64,000 nt of DNA from Dipteronia dyeriana. Its lineage: Eukaryota; Streptophyta; Magnoliopsida; Sapindales; Sapindaceae. The DNA lies in contig CM065299.1 in assembly GCA_032871835.1 (NCBI GenBank), forward strand, positions 25,995,074 through 26,059,073, in the 5' to 3' direction. Below are positions 1-11,409 of this stretch, piece by piece (position 1 is the first letter of the stretch; each line of letters opens with the position of its first letter). The translations under genes were made by a program, and so were the position numbers. The notes beneath the pieces were generated by a model. It was not told where the DNA came from. It searched no databases and worked only from the letters and a program-made list of their open reading frames with translations.

Positions 1-3000
1 AGTTTTGAATATCGAGTTATCTTGTTTGGAAAATGCAGGATGGACTGGAAAGAACGGTCCAAATAGTTTATATGATGTTGCTGTTCAGTCTGCTGCACGA
101 ATTCAGAAGGCGGATCTAAGTAATGAAATGGTTTTAGATAAACAAACACAGAGAGATACTTCTGCCCTTGACCTATTAGCTTCAACTTATGGAAATTCGT
201 CCGACTCTGAAGAAGATCATGTTGAACCAGATGTTTGTGTTTATTCCGATGAAACTAACTTGACAAAGTGTACATCGGAAAGAAAATATCAGCCAAACTT
301 TCATGGTAGTGCAACTGGGACTGACAGTCTCGCGTTAGCAACACGTGATTGTGAGGATGAAACTCCTCTCCAAGTTATTGATTGCCATGGGGACACTAAA
401 TTTAGACGAGCTAATTTTAAGGATAAAAGTCCTCAAAGTTCTGACTGCTCCTTAGAGTTTGAAACCAAGACAAATGGTTTGGATGGTTCATCTGGAGATC
501 CAATGGCAGCATCACATTCTGCAAATTCCTATCAAAAACCATCACATGCTGCAAATTGCAGCCCAGTCATCCACGGTGCTGAAAATGTAGAGTTTATAAA
601 TGCCATCATACCATCACAGAATACAGATATGTCATTTGCTTCTAGGTCTGATGAAGATTCTTCTCGATTACATGTCTTCTGCCTTGAGCATGCTGTGGAA
701 GTAGAGCAGCAACTTCGCCCAATAGGAGGGGTGCATGTATCACTCTTCTGCCATCCAGGTGTGTTGTGATGTAGCTTATTCCCAAATAATCACTCATACA
801 TAGATGGACACTCAATTTCCTTTACCTTTTCTTTTGGAGCAGAAATTTTCTTTTTATTGGTGAAAGATAAGTATGAGAAGTTTCGATATCTTACATCAGT
901 TTTTTCAGTGATATGTTTCTTTTGGAGATTTTAGTTGATATCTCACTTATACCACGGAAAGACGTGTTTTTTTTAAGAGATTGATATATACTAGTTCATG
1001 GAATGATAGTTTCTGTTGCTTTATTAAGTGAGTCTAATGTATTAATATTGGATCGAGTATCAAAAGTACACTATATATTCGTACACACTTTTCGTCTATC
1101 TGTATAGTTCTTGTTTCCTTTAACACAAAAAAGCACACACCAGTTTTTTCAAGTTGCTGTATGATGTGGATTTTTATGAAATAGTGCCAGTAGAAGAGAA
1201 AGGAAAAATTGGTGCCTTTTTCTGTCCCACTTTTAGTTTCCCAGTTTCACTCTGTGCTTAATTTATGATACATGGGAAGTAGAATGATGCATAACACTGA
1301 AGTTGTTATGATGCTTTACAAAAAGGAGCAGTATACTGTGGATGCATAGCATTCGATTCTGATGTTAGGTAGTATCACTTTTGTGCTACTAAGTTACTGG
1401 CCCCATGCTCCACCACACCTTAAGTTGCAACGTTTCTCTGGTTTCTAGAAAAAGTTCAGCCAAATTGAACCTGTAATAAACAGGGAAACTCTTTATCAAT
1501 GTCTGTTTACAATTAACATATACTTCTCTCTACATCTTTTGAAGAAAGTTTTTCTATCCAACAGTAGTCATGTGCATGTTTCCCGTCTTCCATAGTAGTC
1601 AATAGTTTCCTTTCTTACAAAGGTAGTCAATAGTTCTTACTAAAGAGCACTTATGGGTTTTCTTCCCTCTAATAATTCATTATTTTCTGTTAAAACACTT
1701 GTAGAATATCCCAAGATAGTAGCTGAAGCAAAGCTATTGGCTGAAGAAATGGGAAGTGATCCTCTCTGGAATGATATCTCATTCAGGAATTCCACCAAAG
1801 AGGATGAGGAGAGGATCGAATCGGCTCTGGATAGTGAGGAAGCCATACCTGGGAACGGGGATTGGGCTGTAAAACTGGGAATCAATCTCTTTTACAGTGC
1901 CAACCTCAGCCGCTCTTCCCTTTACAGTAAACAGATGCCATACAATTCTGTTATTTACAATGCCTTTGGCCGTAGTTCTCCAGCTAGCTCACCCACACAA
2001 TCCAATTATGGGAGGCGGACAAGCAGACAGAGAAAAGTAGTGGCAGGGAAATGGTGTGGAAAAGTTTGGATGTCAAATCAGGTTCATCCCTTTTTGGCAC
2101 AGGATCCTGAAGAACAAGAACAAGAAAGAAGCTTCCGCACTTGGGCAACGCCAGATGAGAATTTTGAGAGAAAATCCGAAAGTGCTCGCCAAACCGAGAC
2201 TAGCTTAGTCACTAGAAAGTTCAGTATGAAGAGGAAAATGACAGCAGAGAGTAGGTCAAGAAAGAAAGCCAAATGTTTCGATGCAGAAGATGCACATTCA
2301 GATGATTCACTAGATGATGATACTCGTATACAGCAGAGGAGGATTCTTAATAGCAAGCCAGCCAAATTTATGGAAAGTGAAGATGCAAGTTCATATGATT
2401 CACCAGAGGATAATTCTCATCAACAGAAAAGGGTTATTTCTAGAAGAAAGAAAGCCAAATGTGATGAGAGAGAAGTCAAAGTTCCAAATACTTTGCCAGA
2501 GAATAATAACTCTCTAAAGCAGTATAGGAGGATGCGTAAGGGCCAGCGAGCCAAATTTATTGACAGAGAATATGCAGTTCCGGATGATTTACTGGAGAGC
2601 AGTTCTCTTCAGCAGTATAGGAGGATTCGAAAGACCCAACAAGCTAATAATTTTGAGGGAGAGGATGAAGTTTCGGATAATACGCAGGGAGATAATAGTT
2701 ATCAGCATAGGAGCATTCCTGGAAGCAAGCAAGCCAAATGTATTGAGAGAGAAGATGCAGTTTCAGATGATTCACTGGAGGATAATCTTCTTCAGTGGCA
2801 GCATAAACAGATTTTAAAAAGCAACAAAGCGAAATGTATTGAGCAAACAGATGCAGAGTCAGATGATTCACTGGAGGATAATTCTCGTCAGTTGCAGCAC
2901 AGAAGGATTCCTAAAAGCAAGCGAGCCAAAATTGTCAATAGAGAAGACACAGTTTCAGATGATTCACTGGATGATAATTCTTCTCAGTTGCATAGGAGGT

Positions 3001-4103
3001 TCCCGGAAAGCAAGCAATTCAAATGGATTAGGAGAGATTCAGTTTCTGATGATTCACTGGAGGATAATTCTCATCAGTTGCATAGGAGGATTCCAAAAAG
3101 CAAGCAAGCCAAATGGAGTGCTAGAGAAGATGCAGTGTCAGATGATTCACTGGAGGAAAATATTCTTCGGCAGCATAGCAAGATTCAAAGAAGCAAGCAA
3201 GCCAAAATCATTGAAAGGGAAGATATTGTTCCGGATCAGTCGCTGGATGATGATACTCGGCAGTTTAGGAGGGTTCCAGGAAGCCAGAAGGCCAAGTTGT
3301 TTGAGAGGGAAGGTGCAGTGTCAGATGATTCAATTGAGGATAATTCTCATCGACAGCACAATAGGATTCTTAGAAACAAGCAAGTGAATACAGCCCAGAC
3401 AAAGAAACGAGAAACCCCTTGGAATTTGAAGTCTGGGAAACGTAGTTTTACAAAACAACAGACCCCTCGGCAAATGAAGCCAGGTACCTCCCGGCAAATG
3501 AAACAAGTAACCCCGCTGCAGCGTAATGTCAAAACTGAGCAGATTAGACAAGTTGATTTGTTTGTGGAAGAGGAGCAAGAAGGTGGACCGAGCACTCGCC
3601 TTAGGAAAAGAATCCCAAAGCCTGCAAAAGAGTTGGAAGCAAAACCGAAGGAGAAAAAGCCAACCAAAAAGAAGAAACCGAACAATGCTTCATCTGCAAA
3701 AGCTTCCGGTATTTCCAGCCATTCAAAAATTAAAAATGAGGAAGCAGAACACCAATGTGATTTAGAGGGTTGTACGATGAGTTTTGGCTCAAAACAAGAG
3801 CTTGTTATGCACAAAAGAAACATCTGTCCAGTGAAGGGTTGTGGGAAGAAGTTTTTCTCACACAAGTATCTAGTGCAGCACCGCCGGGTACATATGGATG
3901 ATCGTCCCCTTAAATGCCCTTGGAAGGGATGCAAGATGACATTCAAGTGGGCTTGGGCGAGAACGGAACACATAAGGGTTCACACAGGTGCTCGACCTTA
4001 TGTGTGCAATGAGGCAGGCTGTGGACAGACATTCCGGTTTGTGTCAGATTTCAGCCGTCACAAGCGGAAGACCGGTCATTCCACGAAGAAGACAAGAGGG
4101 TAA
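1..4103 (+). CDS. REF6: Lysine-specific histone demethylase REF6-like, C-terminal part (5'-partial)
   Basis: Two coding exons are seen: <1-758 (first full codon at 2) and 1705-4103, stop TAA at 4101. The intron 759-1704 is GT-AG in phase 1, and joining it restores the family motif CHPEYPKI. The JmjN and JmjC catalytic domains lie left of the window. The first exon is a serine/aspartate-rich linker ending in the conserved block FCLEHAVEVEQQLRPIGG. The second carries the conserved YSKQMPYNSVIYNAFGRSSP and GKWCGKVWM blocks, then a 12-fold repeat (2268-3383), a basic region, and four C2H2 zinc fingers (about 3750-4080). REF6 removes H3K27me2/me3 in the nucleus and uses its fingers to find DNA targets (known for the Arabidopsis protein). 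I chose REF6 over ELF6 because the finger block and the SDDSLE repeats match REF6 as I remember it. Confidence 0.95.
759..1704 (+). other. Intron of the REF6-like gene
   Basis: Donor GT at 759-760 and acceptor AG at 1703-1704. It is AT-rich and I see no coding, mobile or structured element in it. Open frames extending from 1653 into the next exon use intronic ATG codons and are not the real start. Confidence 0.9.
2268..3383 (+). repeat. In-frame protein repeat array, 12 units of about 31 residues, in REF6-like gene
   Basis: Twelve imperfect units of about 93 nt lie between the conserved core and the zinc fingers. Each opens with A-K plus three or four variable residues and an acidic pair, continues with a V-S-D-D-S-L-E-D-N-S block, and closes with a basic H-R-R-I...K-S-K-Q stretch. 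Units 6 to 12 are most alike; units 3 to 5 are the most diverged. The pattern alternates acidic serine clusters (possible phosphorylation sites, inferred) with basic linkers. It looks like repeated unequal crossing-over within one exon. Confidence 0.92.
3750..4080 (+). other. Four-finger C2H2 DNA-binding block of REF6-like protein
   Basis: Four consecutive Cys2-His2 fingers are visible. The first has a short inter-finger join (H-K-R-N-I-C-P); the later ones have H-x3-H followed by typical linkers such as H-T-G-A-R-P-Y. In REF6 this array directs the demethylase to a CTCTGYTY-type DNA motif (known for Arabidopsis). All zinc ligands I checked are present. Confidence 0.93.
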
Positions 4104-4553
4104 AGTAAAGGATGAGAAAAAAAAAACCATGTTAACATTTCTAATGAACCTGTTGTTTAATTGATGAGAGTAGTGCTAGGCCTAGTGTTAGGGTTAGGAA
4201 TTTCTCTGTAATTCTCAATTGCCATTCTGATCAACAATTAAATTAGGGCTTCATTGGGCCATTTTTTTTATCGTCAACTGCTGGTTCTTCAAACAGATTC
4301 ACCTGCACTGACTTTCCTCTCTATTCTTGGCTGAACAGTTTTTTTGAACTTCCTTTTGCTGTTTATATAGTCCAGTGGGAGTTGTTTTCCAGATAGCTTG
4401 ATCTTGCAAGGTCAAAAAGTTAAATTCACAAAATTAAGAAGCATGTTAGATATTGTTTTGCAAAACAAGATTATTAACTTTATTCTTAAAACAAATACTT
4501 TCAAAATATATAGTATAGAGGAAAATTAAGTGCTGGATATTAGTATCGTCAAA

Positions 4554-4555
<2 letters not shown>

Positions 4556-4617
<62 letters not shown>
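4556..4617. repeat. (TA)n microsatellite
   Basis: About 30 TA dinucleotides. A second, shorter (TA)n tract follows at 4739-4781. Both tracts are preceded by similar text (ATATTAGTAT...TCAAAG), so the stretch between them may be a duplicated or inserted segment. Any open frame here is an artefact of the repeat. Confidence 0.97.
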
Positions 4618-4619
<2 letters not shown>

Positions 4620-4734
4620 TTTTATGGTATGAGGTTCGTTTGGTGGTAAACTCATCACACCTGTACCATGAGGTTATGGGTTCGAGTCTCCTCTTGTTCT
4701 GGTTACATATAGTGTAAATATTAGTATTCTCAAA

Positions 4735-4738
<4 letters not shown>

Positions 4739-4781
<43 letters not shown>
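4739..4781. repeat. (TA)n microsatellite, second tract
   Basis: About 20 TA dinucleotides, directly followed by the first fold-back element. Shorter TA runs also occur at about 4967-4986 and 6231-6256. Confidence 0.96.
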
Positions 4782-4784
<3 letters not shown>

Positions 4785-4792
4785 TTTTTCCT

Positions 4793-4940
4793 ATCAGTGC
4801 ACATTGATGAAATTTTATAAGAACATTGAATGTGAGTTATTCATTTATAAAAAAGTTTTGACAAGTGTATACATGTCAAGTCAAAGTATGTAAAATGAGT
4901 GGTTCACATTCAATGTTTTTATATAATTCCATCAATACGT
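4793..4940. mobile_element. Fold-back (MITE-like) element, copy 1
   Basis: The two arms are imperfect inverted repeats: left TTATAAGAACATTGAATGTG, right CACATTCAATGTTTTTATA, each with flanking text that also pairs. The centre holds ACAAGTG and TGACTTG-like blocks. No ORF is present, so it would be non-autonomous. A second copy lies at 5256-5408 in the opposite orientation. Confidence 0.75.
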
Positions 4941-4955
4941 ATTTATATGAAATTT

Positions 4956-4986
<31 letters not shown>

Positions 4987-5255
4987 TCTTTTATGGTTTA
5001 ATGTTTTCCTATTATTAATTACTCGGTGTCTATCAATTTGGATTAGCACTATTAAAATTATCATTAAAGAACACCGTTACATAAATGGTTATTCCATTCA
5101 ATTTCATCTGATGAGTGATATTTTAGTAAATAAATGGATGGCATTAATTTATTTTAGATGTTTTTTGGAAATAATTTTTTATTTTATTTTTTAAAACGAA
5201 TAATACTATTTAATGCGTGTATATATATACTATACGTACGAAAATTTTCACATAA

Positions 5256-5408
5256 ACGTGCACTGATGGAATTATATAAGAACATTGAATGTGAGTAACT
5301 CATTTTACATATTTTGACTTGAAAAATATGCACTTGTCAAATCTCTTTTATAAATGAGTGACTCACATTCAATATCTTTATATAATTCTATCAGTGCCCA
5401 TTGATAGG
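5256..5408. mobile_element. Fold-back (MITE-like) element, copy 2
   Basis: Arms are ATTATATAAGAACATTGAAT and its near reverse complement ATTCAATATCTTTATATAAT, with GTGCACTGAT / ATCAGTGCCC at the ends. The asymmetric centre is the reverse complement of that in copy 1, so the two copies are inverted relative to each other. The flanks ACTATACGTA and CTATACGTAT suggest the element may extend a little further. Confidence 0.75.
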
Positions 5409-5689
5409 AACATGACTAGCTATACGTATATGCATACACTAAATATAATTATTTGTTTTAAAAAACAAAAGAAAAAATTAATTTCCAAAAAAAACATCTT
5501 AAATAAATTAATATTATCTCTTTATTTATCAAAGTATCATCCATTGTATGAGATGACCATTAGTGTCACCAAAAATGACTATTTGAACAACTTTTCATTC
5601 TAGTGATCATTTTGATAGTGTGTCATCAATTTGATGGCCACCGGGATAATTATCCCTATTTTATAATATTAGAAAATGAGAGTGAACAT

Positions 5690-6520
5690 ATGGCATGCTC
5701 GATTTTTTCACCTAACACTTATAAAATCACTAAATGGACTCTTAAAATCACTGGTTATGCACTTTTTACTTAATTGTAAATCAACTGAATATATATTAAT
5801 TTATAATTTCTAGATTTATCCTTACAAATCTTATTTAATTTCCTATTTTATCTTCTCTCATACCCTTAACCATATTAATATTTTTTTTCTCACTATTTAA
5901 ATAATTCTAACAGCCATAAAACCTAGTTTTTTCAAGACTCCAAAATCTCCATTTGAATTCAATATTTTTTTAATTGTGTCCAAATCTATTTCGACTTCTA
6001 TTTATATTTTGAAACACTTTTTTTTTTCTCATGATTGGATTAGTTTGGATTAGTTTTATATTATGTGATTGGAGAAAATTAACAATGTTAAGAAAAAAAA
6101 ATAGAGGTTTTACAAACAAACTTAAATCAACTTAATCATAAACAACATGCACTTTACATGTATCGCAAGCACCACGATATCATCTCTATATACCTAAATG
6201 AGATACTCTCAAATTCGACACTAATTTTATTATATATATATATATATATATATATAATTGAATTATGTCTTGTAGTATAATTATATAATATGTTCACGTT
6301 GATAGAATATATAGATTTCGTTATAAATGTAATTATAATATTATAATTTCATATACAAACGTTAAACATATTAAAATATAAATATTTTTAGATGTATAAA
6401 TAATAATTAAAAATGTATAGATATAGACGTATTTATTTTCAGATATACGTGACTTAAAAAAATTAAACAATTTATTATTTATATTTTTTATAATAAAAAA
6501 AAACATATTATTAAGTTTGT
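5690..6520. mobile_element. Dispersed non-autonomous repeat, copy A (diverged)
   Basis: This AT-rich segment matches, block by block and in the same order, the element at 26834-27824 inside a callose synthase intron. Shared blocks include CACTTATAAAATCAC-like text, CATATTAATA with a T-run, AAAACCTA...TTCAAGAC and TATTTATTTTCAGATAT followed by ACTTAAAAAAA. The ends are too diverged to call. There is no ORF of note. Confidence 0.5.
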
Positions 6521-6917
6521 GATTGGTACAATCACTTTCCAATCTTGAAACGAAAAATAAAAAGTAAACGTAGTGTACTTAACGAGGATATTGAAAGCGT
6601 GTTGTAAGCAAAGCAGCGGCGCACTAAATAAGCAACTTGTCACTGAGAAGCGCTTTGAAGACAACTGCTTCCAACTTCCCAATTTCTATTAATTATCTCA
6701 ACCTCAAACTCAACAGCACTCTAACACTAGTGTCAAGACTCAAGTGTGAACACAAAACACCAATTTGTATTTTATTTTTTTTCCTAAAACGAAAGTATTA
6801 AAACGTGTCCAAATATACCGTACCACCAGTCTCTCTCTCTCCTCACTTGTCTTTTCACTTCGATTTCAACATAAAAGTTTTTTTTTTTTTCCTCCTCCTT
6901 CTCCCTCTTCTGCAGTA

Positions 6918-6926
6918 TTAGGGTTT
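6918..6926 (+). promoter_or_regulatory. Telo-box in CCCH gene leader
   Basis: TTAGGGTTT, the reverse complement of the plant telo-box, lies 18 nt before the start codon. Telo-boxes are common in plant gene leaders and bind telomere-repeat-binding-type factors (known). A pyrimidine-rich CT tract (6829-6842) lies upstream. Confidence 0.5.
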
Positions 6927-6930
6927 TGAA

Positions 6931-6936
6931 ATGTGA
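6931..6936 (+). promoter_or_regulatory. Start-stop minimal uORF (ATG TGA)
   Basis: ATG followed at once by TGA, ending 7 nt before the ATG of the CCCH protein at 6944 and out of frame with it. If the transcript starts upstream, ribosomes would meet this start-stop pair first. Such minimal uORFs can stall ribosomes or lower translation (known for some plant mRNAs). Use of this one is inferred. Confidence 0.5.
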
Positions 6937-6943
6937 TTACATT

Positions 6944-9900
6944 ATGGAACTCTCTGAACCAGTTTTTGTACCCAATCACGACCACCAACTCACCCACCCT
7001 CAATTAGGGTTACAAACCTCACCTCCCTCCCCCGATCTCGATCCTCCGCCATCTGATCTTAATCACGCGGCGGCGCTCCAGGAAGACTTACAGAATCTCG
7101 ATTTGGGAGAGCCGGAAGAGAAGGTCGAGAACAAAGATGAAGAGAGTGACAGTGAGAGTGATGATGCTATCAACGATAGAAATGAGAACGAGAATGGCAA
7201 CGACAACTACGAAAATGACGACAACGACAACAACATCAACAGCAACGGAAGTGAAATCAGAAAACGGTACCCGTTTCCGGTGAGACCGGATGCAGAAGAT
7301 TGCGCTTATTATATGAAGACTGGAACCTGCAAATTTGGGTCCAATTGCAAGTTTAATCATCCTGTTCGTAGAAAAAATCAGGTGAAGTTCACTCTTAACA
7401 TAAAAATGTGATTTTTTTTGCTGTTAAGTTTTGTTTTCAGTTTTCACTGTTTCAGCTTTGTTCTTATGTTTGTGTGCGTGTGTATGAAGATGTATGTAGG
7501 TGGTAGATTGTGCTCTCGTTTTGATTTGTTGATAGAAAAGTTTGTGATTTTGTTTGGTGAAGTGTTGTAATTATTGTAATGTGGTTCATTTTTATGCGAT
7601 CTAATATTAAATTCTCACTTGCGGAGAATGTTGGTGGAAAAATAATTGTTTTTTTTTATAGGAAAATTGTCTGATTTATTGGATTTATTTGACTGGAATG
7701 TTTTGGTTGTTCTCATTCATTCGTCTTCTGTCATTTTGAAGGCTGCTAAAGAGAAGGTGAAGGAAAGGGAAGAGTCATTAGAGCGGCCGGGCCAGGGCCA
7801 GAGTCAGAGCCAAATAGAATGCAAGGTTAATATTAAATGTTGTCTTTTGAAGTGGGAAGGCTGAATGTGAAACAAAACTTCAAAACTTGTTTTCCATTTC
7901 TTTTTTTACGGGTTTTAAATGAAGATAACAGTTACTGCAAGAAAGGATATTGCTATCAACCAATGAGTTTAACTTGAATATGTTTTTATAAACCTTGAGG
8001 TGTTCTTGGTTACACACAACGACTCAAGAATTTCATGCAGATTTGGGTTTTCACTTTTCATTCATGAGGAAGTTACTTGATTAAGAAACTATAGTTTTCA
8101 TAAACCTTCTATTACCATAAGGGTCCTTTAATATAGGATGCCACTGCCGGTGATCTTAATAGTTGGTGTTAAATATCTTGAAAGTTTTTATTGTATAGAA
8201 ATCAATGTACTTAATGTTTGTCTTTGTCTCATTTTGAGGAAATAATAGATTATAGATGGATTGCATACATAGAACTTGTCACCCACTTTTTTCCCTTTCT
8301 ATTAGTATTATTGTTATTCCTGTTAAAATGATGTATCGGTCTAGAGCATGTAAACACAATAATTAGTCTTGAACAAGTAGAGATGTATAAACGTGTTTAT
8401 CTGCTTTCTCTTTGACTATTTAATGTATTGTTTCCCTGAGCCTATTAATACTTTATATGTTAGTATTTATTAATTATTTATTTGTCTGTATAATGCAGTG
8501 TGTACTAATGACATATTTCTTGGTTCTGTAATTTATTTCTTGAGCTTTTTGCAGTATTACCTGAGGACAGGCGGGTGTAAGTTTGGAAAGGCATGCAGAT
8601 ATAATCACACCAGAGCAAAATCAGCAGTCCTCCCAATTTTAGAGCTCAATTTTCTTGGTCTCCCTATTCGAATGGTTAGATTTATATCATTGTATAAAGC
8701 ACTTGATGTATCTGTGTTATTCTGCTACTAAGACCTGTTTTTATCGATTTATTAAGATTGCTGATGTACATGAGATTTGTTGTTAGTCAATTTGCATAAT
8801 CTGCTGGAGAAGTCATCCTAATTTTAAAATTTGTATTCATCATAGGGAGAGAGAGAGTGCCCCTATTACATGCGTAATGGCTCCTGCAAGTATGGAGTTA
8901 ACTGCAAGTTTAATCATCCTGATCCTACAGCTGTTGGTAGTTCTGACCCTCCTTCAGGATTTGGTAATGGTGGATCTGTCTCATCTCAAGCTGCCTCACA
9001 AGCAAGTGTAGGATCTTGGTCATCCCCAAGGGCTTTAAACGATACTGCCTCCTTTGTGCCAATGATGTTTTCACCAACTCAAGGGGTTACTGCTCAAAAT
9101 TCAGAATGGAATGGTTATCAGGTAGTAGCATTGTGTTTATGCTAATAACTTTTATAACATTTGCTTTTCCTGTTCTTTTCTGTGTTTATCTTTCTTTTAT
9201 ACATTACTTTTTCCTTCTTCTGCAGTATCTAAAATTTATTTATTTATTTATTTTGAATCTAAGTATCTAAAATTTATTATGTTGGCTTTGACATTCATAA
9301 ACACAAATCTATGCCTAGAGTACTAAACTCTGAAGAGCTATGAGCTCATCATTTGGGTCGGTTACTAAAACAACATTAGTGGTGATGGTGAAGATACAAT
9401 CCACTGACCTTGTATGACAAATTGAAAGGAAAAATGATAAAGTGATCTTGAAATGGAAAAAATAGAACTCTTCTCTCATGCTGTTTCTTGGTTTTCCTAA
9501 TGCTTACTTGTACCCTTTTCTACTGACAACTGACCCCGGTTTTACTTTGGCTCACTCTTTTCATTTTTACTTCTAATTTAGTTGGTGGTTCAAATAATGT
9601 TAAATTGTGGATTCATAACAAAAAGATTTTAACAGAGCTTATGCTTCAAATCAATATATGTGGCAGAATAAAAGCCATTCTGCCTATTATGGTCTCCACA
9701 TTCTGGTTATCAATATGTTTTTGCATTGATTTGTTCTATTTTTCTTGTCAAGGCTCCTCTATATCCACCACCAGAAAGAAATATGCATCCAGCTCCAGCA
9801 TATGTCATGAATAACCCAGCAATGGAATCCACTGTCTACACGCACAATCAGCCACAGATTCTTGCTGATGAATTCCCAGAACGACCTGGCCAACCTGAGT

Positions 9901-10495
9901 GCAGTTACTTCCTAAAAACTGGGGACTGTAAGTTTAAATCCAACTGCAAATATCATCATCCGAAGAACCAGATCTCAAAGTCACCGCCATGCACCCTCAG
10001 TGACAAAGGCCTGCCACTAAGACCTGTAAGTATGTTGTGCTTTTGAGCTCTGCTTCTTATGGATGCCATATGTGCTTAGGAACAATTTTGAAGGTCATTC
10101 TCATGTAGGGAGCAAAATTAAAATGGAAGTCGTGGAACAAATTCAATGGTTTTCCAAAATGGATATGGATTATGTGTTACTCTATTGATCTTTTTTTTTT
10201 TATGTTTTTTTTCTTCACTGGTCAGCTTTTTCATTGACGATTACACTTTTCTGACACCATAGCTATTTTTTCTTCTGAAATACAGGATCAGAATGTCTGT
10301 TCGCATTACAAACGCTATGGCATTTGCAAGTTTGGGCCTGCTTGTAGATATCACCATCCAATAGACCTAACTGCTTTGGCAACCGACTCTGGATTAGATC
10401 CATCTCCACCCTTCGGTGATTCAGCAACTACGAAAGAGGCTGGAGTGGCTGGAACTGGAAATGGAAGTGATAATAAAATTCAGCAGCCTGTGTAA
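6944..10495 (+). CDS. Five-finger CCCH zinc finger protein (C3H43/C3H67-like)
   Basis: Six phase-0 exons: 6944-7381, 7742-7825, 8555-8674, 8846-9121, 9753-10025, 10286-10495. All introns are GT-AG, and together they encode 466 residues. The N-terminus is acidic and Asn/Glu/Asp-rich. Five fingers follow, each beginning C-x-[14 protein letters not shown] (exon 1), [10 protein letters not shown] (split over exons 2/3), [10 protein letters not shown] (exon 4), [10 protein letters not shown] (exon 5) and [10 protein letters not shown] (exon 6). All have C-x8-C-x5-C-x3-H spacing. This is the plant HUA1/ZFN-type family of nuclear RNA- or DNA-binding proteins. I start at 6944 because the ATG at 6931 is followed at once by a stop. 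The exact role is not shown by the sequence. Confidence 0.93.
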
Positions 10496-11409
10496 GAATT
10501 TTTGCATCAAGAGCTCTCTAGCTTTTAGGATTCACATCGCTGAGGAATTTTAATTTTCTCCTTGGACATGAAAGATTCTCTTTATACATTTTTAGTTAAG
10601 CTGCCACTAGCTTTTCAGAAGATGGCACCATATATAATATTTATAATGTTGTGTTACTACAAACTCTCAAGTGAAATCAGGATATGTAAATCATCTAGAT
10701 TTCTGTTGCTTTTCGTTGAATGTAATGCGTGCAGTAAATTAGAAAATTATATCAAGGAACTTGCGTACTTTTTTTCCAAGGCTTTTTCTATAAGCACATT
10801 GTTAAAGATCAATCTGTAGTCAATGGAATTAGATTATTATGGTAAAAGTATTGCATTACATAGTTTGTTTATTTTTTCCAAAATAAATAGGTAAATGATA
10901 TCTATTCTCATCTAAACTTGAAATAATACGGACAAGTAATGTTAGACATTCTAAATTTTTATTTTAAATTCTATCCTAAATGATGTGACATGGGTTTTTT
11001 ACATGTTACATCATTTATGATAGAATTTTGGATAAGAATTTAGAACGACTAACAGTCCATTGAACACTAATAGTCTTATTATTATTACTATTATTATTAT
11101 TATTATTATTTGAAAGTACATGTGTAGTATCAATCATAAATATTCCAGCTCAGACTATAATGAGTGAGCTACTCAACACTTGGTCTCTCTCTCTCTCTAA
11201 GATTCAAAAGATGTCCAAAGTTATGATTAGCATAAGAGAATAATGAAAAAAGAAAAAAGGAGAAAAATCTATATAATCACAAGCAGTCAATGCTTCACCA
11301 GAGGTCAGACATACTCATTTTAAGGGGTTGGGAGGTAAATTCATCAAGGACTTTGGCATCTAAGTATGTTTTCATAGGCAACATACATCATTCAAGGCTC
11401 GACAGCAGT
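10496..11409. other. Spacer between convergent CCCH and NOI genes
   Basis: It holds the two 3' ends, a fold-back element (10940-11054), an (ATT)n tract near 11085-11110 and a short CT tract near 11187-11198. No further gene is seen. Confidence 0.8.
10940..11054. mobile_element. Small near-perfect fold-back element
   Basis: A 115-bp inverted repeat opens with TGTTAG and closes with CTAACA. The left arm (TCTAAATTTTTATTTTAAAT, TCTATCCTAAATGATGTGAC) pairs with the right arm (GTTACATCATTTATGATAGA, TTTTGGATAAGAATTTAGA) around a GGGTTTTTT loop. No coding capacity. It lies about 450 bp after the CCCH stop codon, so it could fold in read-through RNA. Confidence 0.8.

Noticed and set aside
1653..1704. 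Start codons upstream of the second REF6 exon as an independent 816-residue gene
   Set aside because: The first codons are intron sequence. The splice to 758 restores a conserved family motif, so it is one gene.
2314..3973. Several open frames on both strands across the REF6 repeat and zinc-finger exon
   Set aside because: They are shadows created by the repetitive coding sequence, with no family resemblance.
4446..4658. Tyr-Ile repeat ORF on the minus strand
   Set aside because: It is the translation of a (TA)n microsatellite.
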